The notes beneath the pieces are model-generated. The model was not told the DNA's origin. It saw nothing but the letters and a program-made list of their open reading frames with translations, and ran no database searches. Below are positions 11,762 through 22,514 of a stretch of 64,000 bases of DNA, one piece after another. The first letter of the stretch is position 1. Each line of letters begins with the position of its first letter. Both the position numbers and the translations under genes were made by a program. The stretch covers positions 2,914,001-2,978,000 of the forward strand of contig CASHTG010000015.1 in NCBI GenBank assembly GCA_949357655.1, read 5' to 3'. Source of the DNA: Parascedosporium putredinis (Eukaryota > Ascomycota > Sordariomycetes > Microascales > Microascaceae).

Positions 11762-14700
11762 TTGCCTATATCTGATCCCTGCCGCCCACCTTTCCCTGCC
11801 TCACGAGCCCACTCTTCAACCCTGGGAGCTTTGGATGTAACGCTGTCTACCCGCAAAAGAAAGCAGGCCAGCGGTTCTGACGGAATATTACCAAGGAAGA
11901 CCTTCATCCCCTCCGCCTTGCCTCCCGAACCCTCTTTTTCTCAAACCTGTTCCCACCCATGAACCATTGCGGCCATGCAATGAGTGGTCCGACTTTGACG
12001 ATGGCGTCCGCCGTCGATTCCTCTACAGCAGCTCTCCCCGATCTCACTCCTCGGAAGATTTCTCGTTTTCCCACTCTAACTTGTCACAAAACCACCGAAG
12101 CCTCAGTTACAAAAGCCTGCCGAAAATCCCCTACGCGATCCCCACTTTCGATTCTACCTCAGACTTGGAGTCCCGCCTGAGCCTCGACACCGATGTGCTC
12201 ACCTTCGCCATGAGCAAGGGCCTGGCACAGAAGGCATCAATCAACGTCATCACGGAACCTGCTGCACAAGCCAAAGTGGAAAAACGCCCCAAACTCGGCC
12301 GGAGCAACACCGTTTCCGAACGGACCCGGTCATGGCTACCCAGTACGAAGTCGGCTACTAACATTCGTGATTTCCTAAGCATGAAATCGTCGTCGCCATC
12401 GACTGATGACCAGTTATTGCAGGACGAGGAAGGCTCCGTGCCAAAGGCACCCCAGGAGCGAATCCGTTCCATGAGCCTCATCTCTGCGTCTTCCCCAGCA
12501 GGCCAGAGGATGTCCTGGGCCGCCGGCTCGCCCATTGAGTCTCCTAGCTCTTCGCCGGAACCGGCGGACGAGCTAACCATGACCCCGACTCTGACCCGGG
12601 ACAAGGGTTCTCGCAAAGGCTATTCTAGATTCCCGAAGCCTTCAAGTAAAGACTCTGAAGAGGGACGCGGAAACGAGACTGCCCGAACGACGGCACGAGC
12701 CTTCAACCGAGCCAGCATCTTCTTCACGGGAAAAATGAAGCCACGGCCCGCACCTGTTCTTGGAAAGTTATCGACAGCCTTGGACTCTGATGATAGTTGC
12801 GCCTCTTCCTCAAGTAGTATTGCGGCGGCTACGAGAAACACCGACACGCCTACCTCGCAGTCAACCTCCGTTTCCGATTTGAACTCGACGACAGATGCAT
12901 CCTCGCTGGAAAACTCGGTCACCTTCGAACGGGACCCTCTCGTTTCTGTTTTCAAGAACCTGGATCAGGAAGCCGCCAAATTTGAAGCCAACGCAGCCCC
13001 CATGTTCGAACGCATGTATGCGATGAAATCCGCGCTCCTCGTCTTCCTCCATCAGTATACAAACCATGGCACCATCAAGCAATTACACACCGAAGACGTT
13101 GAGCGCCGTGCTGTCGTCCTCAACAGGTGGTGGATCGCGCTTCTTGACCTTTTAGAGAGCTTGGGCCCTCACCCAACGCCCGGCGTTGACCGAGTCTCCC
13201 TGCTTGAGGCCCTGACACTGATCATGATGCGACCCGAGTGGCGCCACTCGACATCCGTTTTCCTGCCATTGGGTGATCGCTCACCTAGTGAGCGTGTAAG
13301 AGCGAGGTCCTCTACCCAATCGTCGAATTCTTCCGATGTTTCGGCGGAAGCGGCTCTCTTGACGGAGTCGGCAGAGCACAACGTCCGATCCATGTTCGTG
13401 GCGAATCTGGTTCACCAGATGGACATGGTTGTCCGAAAGATGTCGCAGCGGCCCGCTCCAATTGGCCTTGTCAACTTTTGCGGAAAGGCCTGCGCATACG
13501 CCTTCTTTTTGCTCCAGGTGTAGCCAACATTCTTGTCAGGCTGTGGACTCTGAATCCCCTACTTTTGCAGCGCGTGGCGGATGAATTCGCTCTTCCAAGG
13601 AAAAGCAATGGGGAAAGCGATGACATCGTGGCTCTTTTCCCACCCGCGGTCAGCGGACTCGGATGGTCCTCCGTGAGAGCCATGAGCACAACCCTCAAGA
13701 AGACACCAAATGTCCCGGGGCCCTGGCCAGGATTCCGTGGCACTTGCCATGGCTCACGCGTTGGAGGGGCGAGACTCGGATCTATTCTTCATCTTTGCAA
13801 GTATTACCATATTCTCGCAGAAGAGTTTATGCCACCGGGCCTCCCTTTGATTGAGAAGGCACGGGCACCCGGCTTTGTCATTGTCCATTGCCAAATCCTC
13901 TCGGTTCTCGACACAACCATTCACAGACACGCGGCGATCCAGGCTCTAGCCATGACACCTCCCATCTCCGATGGCGTCCACGGCGTGGACGCCTCTGCAA
14001 CTGCACTCCCCGGCCTCCCCGCCGACCTTTTCAAGAGCATGTCGGAAAATCGGCTCATCGTCCTCCTCAAAGACATTCTGTTCGATACGAGCCCTGCGAT
14101 GGCGGGCCCGAGGCACACGTTTGCTGAGGCCTTCATGGCCGATATGAAGGCATCGGCGAAGATGACGGCACAGTTTAACTATAACGCTTGCCATACGCTC
14201 TGCGATTTTCTGGAAGAGGCGCTGCCCATCTATGACAGTGCCGAAGAGAAAGGCACAACCCTATCCCAGTATACCGATTGGCCGTTTTGGCAGCGAGTTT
14301 GCAAGCTGATCCTGGAGTCCCTCAACACCATGTCGGAGATGAAGGTGCTGTGCCTCATCTATACTATCTGGGATGCCGCGACGCGAACTCCCGAACGCAA
14401 GGAGGCACTCTGCGTCGATTGGCTCCTCAGCGACGCTACCTTTTTCCGGCTGTTCAACCATTGGTGCCCTATGGTGAGATCGTACTTCATGAGGCTTCTC
14501 TGCTGGAGAGTCTGCCGAGACGATGGCAGGGCAAGTGCGCTCGACAGGTAAGCACAAAGAATTTTGCGTCATTAAAAGGCGTAACGACAAGCGTTAACAC
14601 GGTGAATAGGAAAATTTTTGGGCTTGTCTCAGCTCGTCTCAGGAGCGTTTGGGCGACATATCTTTATGTCAAACAGGATGCCGAGCTCAAGGGGCGATAC

Positions 14701-15731
14701 CCGCCCTCAACGGCGCCCTGCTACCCAACTCCGGGCAAGAAGTTCATGATTATCCGGAGCGAAGCCAACGCGATAGCCACCAACTCTTTCGCCGGCTTTG
14801 ACGCTACAGGCAAGCTGCCAATTTCGGATTTCCCTATCAGCAACCTCGGCGCCGACGACGTTCTACAGTCCAAGCCAGATGGAAAGAAGAGGTGGTCGCT
14901 CCTTGGGCTCAACAAGGTGCTCTCATTCAAGAGTGATTCCAAGTCGCCCTCGGATGAGGAGGGGCCGGCGGTCACTGCCCTAGGTGAAAAAGTAGGAAGT
15001 GCTCCGCCGCCGCCGCCCAAGGGAGGTAATAGTAGCGCATCGTCTACCGGTAGCCGTACCCCGGACCCCCTTTCTCGCAGCGCTTCTCCCGATCTCAAGT
15101 CCAGCGCCCAGTACGTCTTCAGATTCGTTCTCAACTGGTACCCGCCCGCCGCTGTTCCGACTGTGAATAGGGTCTTGGCCCGCCCTCGAATCCCATCACC
15201 CGCCCAGTCATGGGTAAGCACCCACGAGCGAACGGATAGTCTACCCTCACCGGTAGCCCCGGGCCTCCCCATTACTCGCCGCGTCTCCGGATCGCCCCAA
15301 ACCGGGCTTATCACCGAAGCCAGGAATGCGACCCCACTGGATGCTCGGGAGCGCAGCAAGAATCGCGCACCCTCTCATCTACCCTAGCGAGGAGTGGAAG
15401 CGGAGTGTCCCTGCCTTCGCTACGCCTAGACTTGGGTGATGATGATGAGGGTCTCGGCCTTGACCTGGGTCTGGATCGACCGGACAAGAGCGTGCCAGAA
15501 ACCGTGCCAGAAATTGCTTCTCCAGGCGGCGAGCCGGCTACCGAGCCCGTCAAGCCGACGGGCACTCAAGCTAGCACTGCGGCGTATTCGGGGCGTGCTT
15601 TAGCGGAGTGGGGCATCGTCGTATTCGAGTGCAACAACTTTGTCGAGAGGCGGCGCGAGGAGGGCGTTCTGGGTCTCGCCGAAGTCGAAGTGCCTACACT
15701 CGCTCTTGAAGGATACCGCCGTATCGGTTGA
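11762..15731 (+). CDS. DUF1765 family protein, several frameshifts
   Basis: A large protein of unknown function, of the family that includes yeast Ahk1/YDL073W and fission yeast UPF0592 proteins as I recall them. The N-terminal third is Ser/Pro-rich and disordered. The conserved core follows (CKYYHILAEEFMPPG, then WCPMVRSYFMRLLCWR across 14460-14510). The C-terminus has GRALAEWGIVV and FVERRREEGV motifs. A 62-nt intron lies at 14548-14609. The frame changes near 13506-13510, 13713-13723, 13766-13769, 13794-13796 and 15361-15372; each is repaired by one added base. From 11967 the repaired length is 1236 codons. The start is unresolved: coding-like text (SRAHSSTLGALDVTLS) continues upstream in another frame from about 11770, and perhaps from 11590. 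Confidence 0.75.
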
Positions 15732-17549
15732 GCGAGGAACAGTGGCCGTCTTTGATCCCAACTGGGCTGGTCGAGTCTTGTTCTTCTTCACCTGTCCCGG
15801 CCTGAAAATCTTTTCCATCGCTTTCATGTTGTGTCTCTCACTCTCTCACTCTCCGATGATCTTACGCCGCTTTCAGCCATCACACACGGTTGCCTTTCTT
15901 TAAATGTTGAAAGTAACTACCCTCATCGATTTGCATCGTTTTCATTCCCTTTCCGGCCATCATCTATACCACGGCGTTATAAATACAGCATCCGACATTT
16001 GGGTTTGATCTTTGGAAAGTTTTTATGCTGCGCGTCTCTCGCCGCATGTTTACTTTTTCCCCTCTTCTCTTTCTTGCACTCCTTTTACGGTTCTTAGACC
16101 GTGGATACCCAACTCTTCCGATTCACGAGCTATTGATTTCTCTCTCTTACCTTCTCGCCTCTCTCTTGTCCTGTTTCTTGCCTCTTCTTCTTCTGTTCTC
16201 TCATTTCTTGCTGTTCGCTTCATGAGATACCTAGACTTCATTATGACTACTTGGCGCACTCTGCTGTTTCTCAGGAAGCGATTTGCGATTGTTTCTACCT
16301 TTATCCCCTTCGTCGGCTATTTTTTTCTTCCCTTTTTCCTTTTTGTGTGTTCTGTTTCTGTTATTCCGGACCATATATACCTCGACACTCGGCCAGACAT
16401 TTGATGCTATGGGGTGAACGGATTTTCTGGTTTGGTCATTTGGATGCAATTCTCCCTTTATAGTTCAGTACTAGAAAAACACTCATCACTCGAAAACAGT
16501 ATGAGAAAGATTGGAAGACTAGGAGTTATCGTTCTTATTCCCTTTGTTCCTCACTAAGTTTACGGGAAAATCGAAGCTTGAGGCGTTCTTGCTGCACTCG
16601 CAATATTTGTATAGTTTGTTTTACGAGCCATGGGGTATGGCCGAGGTTTTAGGGGCAGGTAAACTCGGGGAAGTTTGGATAGCTCCAAATAACATCAATT
16701 GATATGGATATACCTGGTATCAACCGAATGACTTGCCATCAGATTTCCCTTATAAACGTCCAGGACTTGCCGGGATTGAATAGATGAGTAGATACATGTA
16801 GATACATCGAGGTAGACGCATGGTTTATACTGCAGCCTCTGAGTCATGATGGCAGCCAGAGATGCCAAATGATTCAACTTCTGTGTCGTTGACTCAAGTT
16901 TATAGGCTAGAATTTGAACTTGGAAGGTTTGGACAGGGTGTCACAATCCATGGAGGTTCTATTAAGTTAATACTGCCCGGCTCAAAATCATCGTCACGCA
17001 ATCTCGAGTCACCATTGTACTTTAGCTGACTAAACAAAAGCTAGACAGGAGACTGCCTGTGTGCGCACGCCTGTCTCGGAAGTTTCGGCGGATATCCACC
17101 GATATCATTCACATGGTCCAATGGAGAGCACTTTTGACCAGCCTAGGTCACTTCGTGCCAGCTCCTTTTCTGGCGACACCCCGCGAGTGAGGAGCGACTT
17201 CTACTTCTGCATAAACCCTCGAGAACCCGGGGGCATAATTTCCTTATTCCGCTAGGAAATTCGAGAACCCACTGATACCTGGTCCGCACAACGCAAAGGA
17301 CTCCACGAGTCCTGGGCTGCCTCCCCTGTAGCTACAATCGCCGCTTCCGTTGCGGCGCCATACGATATACCACCTACCCTTTGCCGAGTTCCTTGCTGCT
17401 CAAGCTTCACAGAGGCCCGGATCCCCGAAATACAGAATCAGAGCTCGCACTCTATCCTCCTCTCCCCGACAGCCCGCCCTATTTTCTCCTGATTCCTCTT
17501 AAACGAACTTGACGGAAAACGCGCCTCTGCGCCGAGAGCTCTGCCCAAG
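15732..17549. other. Intergenic with pyrimidine-rich 3' flank
   Basis: The first 650 bases after the DUF1765 stop are strongly C+T-rich on the plus strand and probably form a long 3' UTR. The rest is the likely promoter of the glutaredoxin gene. It contains one ATCAATTGAT palindrome at 16694-16703. I find no gene here. Confidence 0.5.
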
Positions 17550-18464
17550 ATGCCTTCGCCTCGTCGCATGAGGCTTCTCTGCGTAGCCGTGCTCGCGGGC
17601 ATCGTCATGACCATGCTGTGGACGACCCATCAACACCGGTCATCCCTCACCACCGACTACGAGACGCCCGACTTTGGGCGTCCCGGCGCCGCCAAGGATA
17701 GGCACGGCAAAGCCGTGGTGGACCCGCAGGCTATAAACGCGGACCGGCCCGCGGGAGGCGGTGCTGAGGCGGCGGATAGCGAGGAGGTGACCGATCGCTT
17801 GAAGGCGGCGGAGCAGGAGGCCAAGGGCATTGCTCAGGCGAAGGCGCCCCTGAAGCCTGATTCGCCGCGGCTTGTCGTGGGCGTGGGGAGCTCGGCTGAT
17901 GGCCAGGATGCGGCGCTCAAGCAGCACGACGGGGACGGAGAACCTAAGGGAGCTGCGGCGGGCGGTTCGGAGACGGAGGAGGAGCACAAGGCGGAGCAGG
18001 AGCTCCGGTCTATTCTAAAACGGGCGCCAGGTATGACAACGAATTTCTTCTTCCTTGCCCACCCCTAAACCAAAAATTTCCCTCTTCTTGGCGTATAGTT
18101 TCACTGTGGTCACTGTGGCTTCTTATCGCGCATGGCTAACCTTCTCGTCGCCCCTTTTCTAGTCATAATATTCTCCAAGACGTACTGCGGATTCTCTAGA
18201 CGCGCAAAGGCCCTCCTCCTAGAGAGGTACGTGATTGACCCGCCACCTCACGTTGTCGAGCTGGACGTGCACCCTCTCGGCCCCGAGCTTCAGGATCTGC
18301 TCAAGGAGACCACGGGCCGAGGCACTGTCCCCAACATCATGATCAACGGAGTCAGCATTGGCGGCAGCGATGATATTGCCGATCTCGACCACGGCGGCGC
18401 GTTGGTAACCAAGATACAAGACCTTGGCGAGGCGAGAATGGTGTCGATGAAGCTACGCGTGTAA
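17550..18464 (+). CDS. Membrane-anchored monothiol glutaredoxin (Grx6/Grx7 type)
   Basis: A 260-residue thioredoxin-fold oxidoreductase that probably acts on glutathione mixed disulfides, or binds a glutathione-ligated Fe-S cluster, in the secretory pathway. The start has RR followed by one hydrophobic segment (residues 8-25), which suits a type II signal anchor. A charged Ala/Gly-rich linker follows (about 30-155), then the glutaredoxin domain. Visible motifs are SKTYCGFS (C169-S172), the cis-proline loop TVPN (P217) and GVSIGGSDD for glutathione binding. Exons are 17550-18030 and 18163-18464, with a 132-nt intron (gtatga..ctag). No frameshift is needed. The active site is CGFS, whereas I recall CPYS or CSYS in yeast Grx7 and Grx6. 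Confidence 0.85.
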
Positions 18465-19308
18465 AACTGTACGATTAGAGCGGAGAACTCAGGGTCTAGG
18501 TATCGGGTTACGTGGGTGACTTTGATTTTTTGATTTGTTTTTATGTTTATCCTTTTCACTTCCTTGCCTACCAGTGCGGCTTTGTATTATTATCATCACA
18601 CTTCGAGTGTGACATTCTCTTTGCCTCTCTCCCATGCTGCTTGAGCATCAAGAGTATCATGGTCCCCAACACGTTGTGGGTGTGTCTTCATCTTCTCGCT
18701 CTACTGTACACATACGTACTTAGCCCTGCCTAGCCTGGTTCATACAATCTGTCTAGACTAGAAGAAGCGTCTAATACTAAAATCAGCGCTCTTTGCAGCG
18801 TGGAGACACCACCAACCAGGCCCAAGATTCCGACGTGGACAAAGGAAACTCGCATGGCCTGTTATGACCGGTTCTGATGAAAGAGCCTTGCTGTGTTGAA
18901 AGCGATATGCGGTTTGGCTTTCGAAGGAACTGGAAGTGTGAAGCCCTTGTAGTAATGACATTGATAGTTATACGGCCAGTCCAACATTGATCCATCATGG
19001 GATCCATTGGATCATCACTACAATAGCACTCAGTGCTGAGTTGATGGATCAGTTATGTTGATCATTTTATGGGGGCAACACGTGACTCATCAGGGGTGCC
19101 AGACCACTACATAGGGCAGGAACGTCCCTTGCCAGGCGCCAGGAACCTGGAAACTACTTGCGACATGCGCGACGCCTCAAATTGAAGTATTACTTGACGA
19201 AAACCCCACTCAAACGCTCTCAGAGGCCAAAAAAGTGCCTAAAAGTGCTCCGTTCTTCGCCATGTGATAAGCGACCCTCTCCTCGACCCTTTGCCTAGTT
19301 CATGTACC
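18465..19308. other. Intergenic
   Basis: The 3' flank of the glutaredoxin gene and promoter of the DUS2 gene. It includes AT-rich sequence and a GGATCCATTGGATC-like element near 19000. I see no gene in it. Confidence 0.5.
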
Positions 19309-20730
19309 ATGCTACTATCCCGCCGATTGTTCACCACCATGGCTACAGGAGTCAACAAGGTGCCCATCCCCGCCGGGGAGTCGACTATAGGGGCAAAATC
19401 GTCCTTGCGCCCATGGTGCGTTCGGGCGAGCTCCCGTCGCGCCTGGTTGCGCTCAAGTACGGCGCTGATTTGGTTTGGGGTAAGTAAAGGAAGAAAAAAA
19501 AAAGACCCAAACCCCCAGCCCGTAGCCCCGCCCCTCTCCCTTTCTTATGGATGTTGACGACTTCTCCCTTCCGATTCTAGGTCCCGAAACCGTCGACAGA
19601 TCCATGATTGGCACGACGCGTAGGGTCAACGACGCCACGGGGACGATTGAGTGGACGCGCCAGCCCTCAAACGGCCAAAAGGCCCCGCCCGAACATGCGA
19701 CGGAGAGCACGATTTACAAGATGCACCCGGCCAAGGAGGGAGAAAAGTTGATTTTCCAGATGGGTACCTCGGACCCCGAGCGGGCTGTCGCCTGCGCGCG
19801 GCTCGTGGCCGCCGATGTAGCCGGCATTGATGTCAACGCCGGGTGTCCCAAGCCCTTTAGCACGAGCGGCGGCATGGGCGCAGCCCTTTGCGCACCCCAG
19901 ACAAGTTATGCGCCATCCTCGAAGCCCTCGTTAGGGATATCGTGCCCGAGTTCGAGATCGGCATCAGCGTTAAAATCCGGATCCTCGACACCGCCGCCGA
20001 GACCGAGACGCTCGTGAGGCGTCTCTGCGCCACTGGCATCACCGGCCTCACGGTGCACTGCCGGACCACGCCTATGCGACCACGCGAGAGGGCCATCCGG
20101 GGCCAGTTGCGCATGATAGCAGACGTGTGTCGCGAGGCGGGCGTCGCGTGCCTCATGAACGGGGACGTCACCAATCGGGACGAGGGCCTCAAGCTGGCCG
20201 AGGAGTTTGGCGTCGACGGCGCCATGATTGCGACCGCGGCGGAAAAGAATCCGAGCTGCTTCCGTAGCCAGGCGGATGGCGGTCTCGCGCCCTGGCGGGA
20301 GGCTGTCGAGGAGTACGTCAAGCTGGCCATGGAGGTCGAGAACAAGTACGGCAACACCAAGTTCCTCCTCGCCAACATGGTCCCGGGCAAGCAGGTCCTT
20401 CACGGTCCCATCACGCAGTGCAGGTCGCACACGCAGGTGTGCCAGCACCTCGACTTCTCGCACCTCCTCGAAAAGGCTAGGGCCGCTGACATGGCCCTCG
20501 AGTTGGGCGAGTTCGCCCGGGCGCCGCGCAAGAAGGACAAGAAGGCGAACGCGGCCGCGCTGGCTGCCGGAGGTAACATGGCCCAGGCGAGGAAGGCGAG
20601 CAAGACGACTGACAATAAGCTCGCGCAGCCGAATCGGCTAGCCCAACCAGCCCAGGCAGCCCAGACCGAGACTAGCCTCCCGGTAGCGGAGCCTCCCTTG
20701 CAGCCGGCCGTTGCTGCCTCATCAATGTAA
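19309..20730 (+). CDS. dus2: tRNA-dihydrouridine synthase (Dus2/Smm1)
   Basis: A flavoenzyme that reduces uridine in the tRNA D-loop, position 20 in the yeast enzyme. Visible features are the N-terminal LAPMVRSGELPSRLVALKYGADLVWG, the DVAGIDVNAGCPKPFS motif with the catalytic cysteine at 19844-19846, TGLTVHCRT, and LMNGDVTN in the FMN phosphate-binding part of the barrel. The C-terminal tail is Lys/Ala/Gln-rich and poorly conserved. Exons are 19309-19479 and 19581-20730 with a 101-nt intron. Frame breaks at 19368-19371 (CCCC) and 19887-19889 (TTT) each need one base; the repaired length is 440 residues. An ATG at 19309 gives a leader MLLSRRLFTTMATG that looks mitochondrial; the ATG at 19339 would give the cytosolic form. 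Confidence 0.88.
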
Positions 20731-21124
20731 ACCGGTGGGGATGGGGGAGAGGGTAGTATTTGTCGAAAAATCGGTTGGGGAAAAACTAAATAGAAAGGGG
20801 GCATAGCATCAGCAACTTGAAATACTTGGATGGCGTTCTCTGGGGGAAATCTTTTGCGCTTTTCATTTCATTAACATTGTTTTTTTCCTGTTGCGCATCA
20901 TCGGTTGATATAGACTGCATTGTTTTAGCATGCCTCCACTCATATGGCACCTCCTCTTGGAAGACAATGGATGACTTGGTCTAATCTTCACTCAACTTCA
21001 CTTGGGTTTCCTCTTGGTTCGCTGTAAAAGCAACAAAAGAGATCCATTTCTTTACTCAAAAGTCTATTTAGATAAAAAGAGAAAAACGTCATTGTACAAT
21101 GTGATGGCCCATGCCTGTCCCCTT
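20731..21124. other. Convergent intergenic
   Basis: 394 bases between the tail-to-tail DUS2 and MIC26/27 genes, T-rich, probably two 3' UTRs. No gene is seen. Confidence 0.6.
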
Positions 21125-21965
21125 TTATTTACCCTTCCTTACCCAGCTCTCCACGGTCTCCCTCGCATTCGATACTGTATCGTCAACATACTGAATGCCT
21201 ACATCCTTGTGGAGCTTGGCAAAGTGCAGTCCCTGCTTGATCGAGTCCCGCACTTGGGTGTGGGTGGAGGCGACGGCGGGGAACCTCTGCTCATACTTCC
21301 ACGCCAGGTTGGAGACGTTGTTCATGGTGACGGGAAGCACAACCCAGGCGGCACCGGTACCGAAGACCAGGGGGCGGTAGCCCTGAGGAAGACGTTCTTG
21401 TTCCTCGCAACGATGCTGCCGGCCATGGCGGCGACGAGGACATAGACGGCGCCGGGCATGAGCTTCTCGCCGCTCTCCTTGGACGGCGCGAGCGAGGCAA
21501 TGGTATTGGTGAAGGACTGCTCGAGGTTGAACGCCTTGTCGACGGTGCGGTTAACGGCATCCTCGGCAACCACAACCTGACGGTAGAGGAAGAGGCGGGC
21601 CTTGCCGATCTCGACGGCGAGGCGGTCGGTGGGGGTGGGCCGGCGAGGAGCCTGCTCGACGGGGGTCACCGGGATCAAGGCATTGGGAGGGGCCGAAGCG
21701 ACGGGCTCAATCTTGGCCGGGGCCACGTCCTCGACGTCGTCGTAGATAGGCTTTCGGGACGGAGCTTCGGCGTGGGCAATGGTCGGCTGGAGGGCGAAGC
21801 CGCCGAGGAGAAGGGTGGCCGTGACTGGGGCCACCGCGCTCTAGACGAGAGGGAAAAAAACCTCGGAGTCAATTCTCATGTCCCCTCTTGCTTACAACAA
21901 CGTGGCTAGGCACGCACGAGGGGATTAGAGGGACTTACCCGTTGCAGTAGCACTCTTGCGGCCAT
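21125..21965 (-). CDS. MICOS complex subunit of the MIC26/MIC27 (apolipoprotein O) family
   Basis: An inner-membrane protein of the complex that shapes mitochondrial crista junctions. Exon 1 is only nine codons (21939-21965, MAARVLLQR). A 98-nt intron (gtaagt..ctag) precedes exon 2 (21125-21840). The basic start and a hydrophobic stretch (about residues 12-30) suit a leader or first membrane segment. The ApoO-family core is clear: ARLFLYRQVVVAED, then FTNTIASLAPSKESGEKLMPG, a glycine-rich membrane segment, and WKYEQRFPAVA near the end. The frame breaks in the five-G run 21370-21374; one added base gives 247 residues and restores the second membrane segment. The gene is divergent from OCT1, another mitochondrial gene. 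I cannot separate MIC26 from MIC27. Confidence 0.88.
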
Positions 21966-22514
21966 TTTGCGCTCAAATTGGAGCTCTTGGTCGTCAATTT
22001 CACATTCGTTTGTGGAGGTCCGGATTATGTCGCGAGAATTAGTCGGCTCAGGCTTGTCTGAGAAGGTCAAGTTGTTGGCCAGCTCGGCTGAAGTCCGGCT
22101 ATTTCATACCCTCGGCTTGATGGGGCCATTCTTCCTCGCTGCTGATGTACATTTTTACCACTGCGACTGCTCTGGTGGAGAGTGGGATGGCAGACAGTGG
22201 GACAGGGGTCGGTCGATTATACCTATCACCTTCTGCAGGATAGCAACCAAACCCCTGGGAATATCAAAGCCGGAAAAAGAAAAAAAGAGGTCGAGGGAAA
22301 GAAATCAGAAATAGGGAATGCACGCGAAAAAAGAGTTTACGACGACGCATGAAACGACTTTCTTCTTGAACCCTTTTCTTTCTTCTATCCTGTTGTCTTT
22401 TCCTATCTTTTGATCTTTCCTTTTCTCTCTTCTTTTGCCGTCCTTGGTGGATAGGCTCGGCGTCTTGCTTGACCCATAAATGATTTCCCCCAGCACCTCA
22501 ATCTTTTTATAACA
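21966..22514. promoter_or_regulatory. Divergent promoter shared by MIC26/27 and OCT1
   Basis: 549 bases separate the two start codons, which point away from each other, so both promoters must lie here. The OCT1 side is strongly T/C-rich (about 22340-22500), as in a fungal 5' leader. I see no clear TATA box. Shared regulation is inference. Confidence 0.5.
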
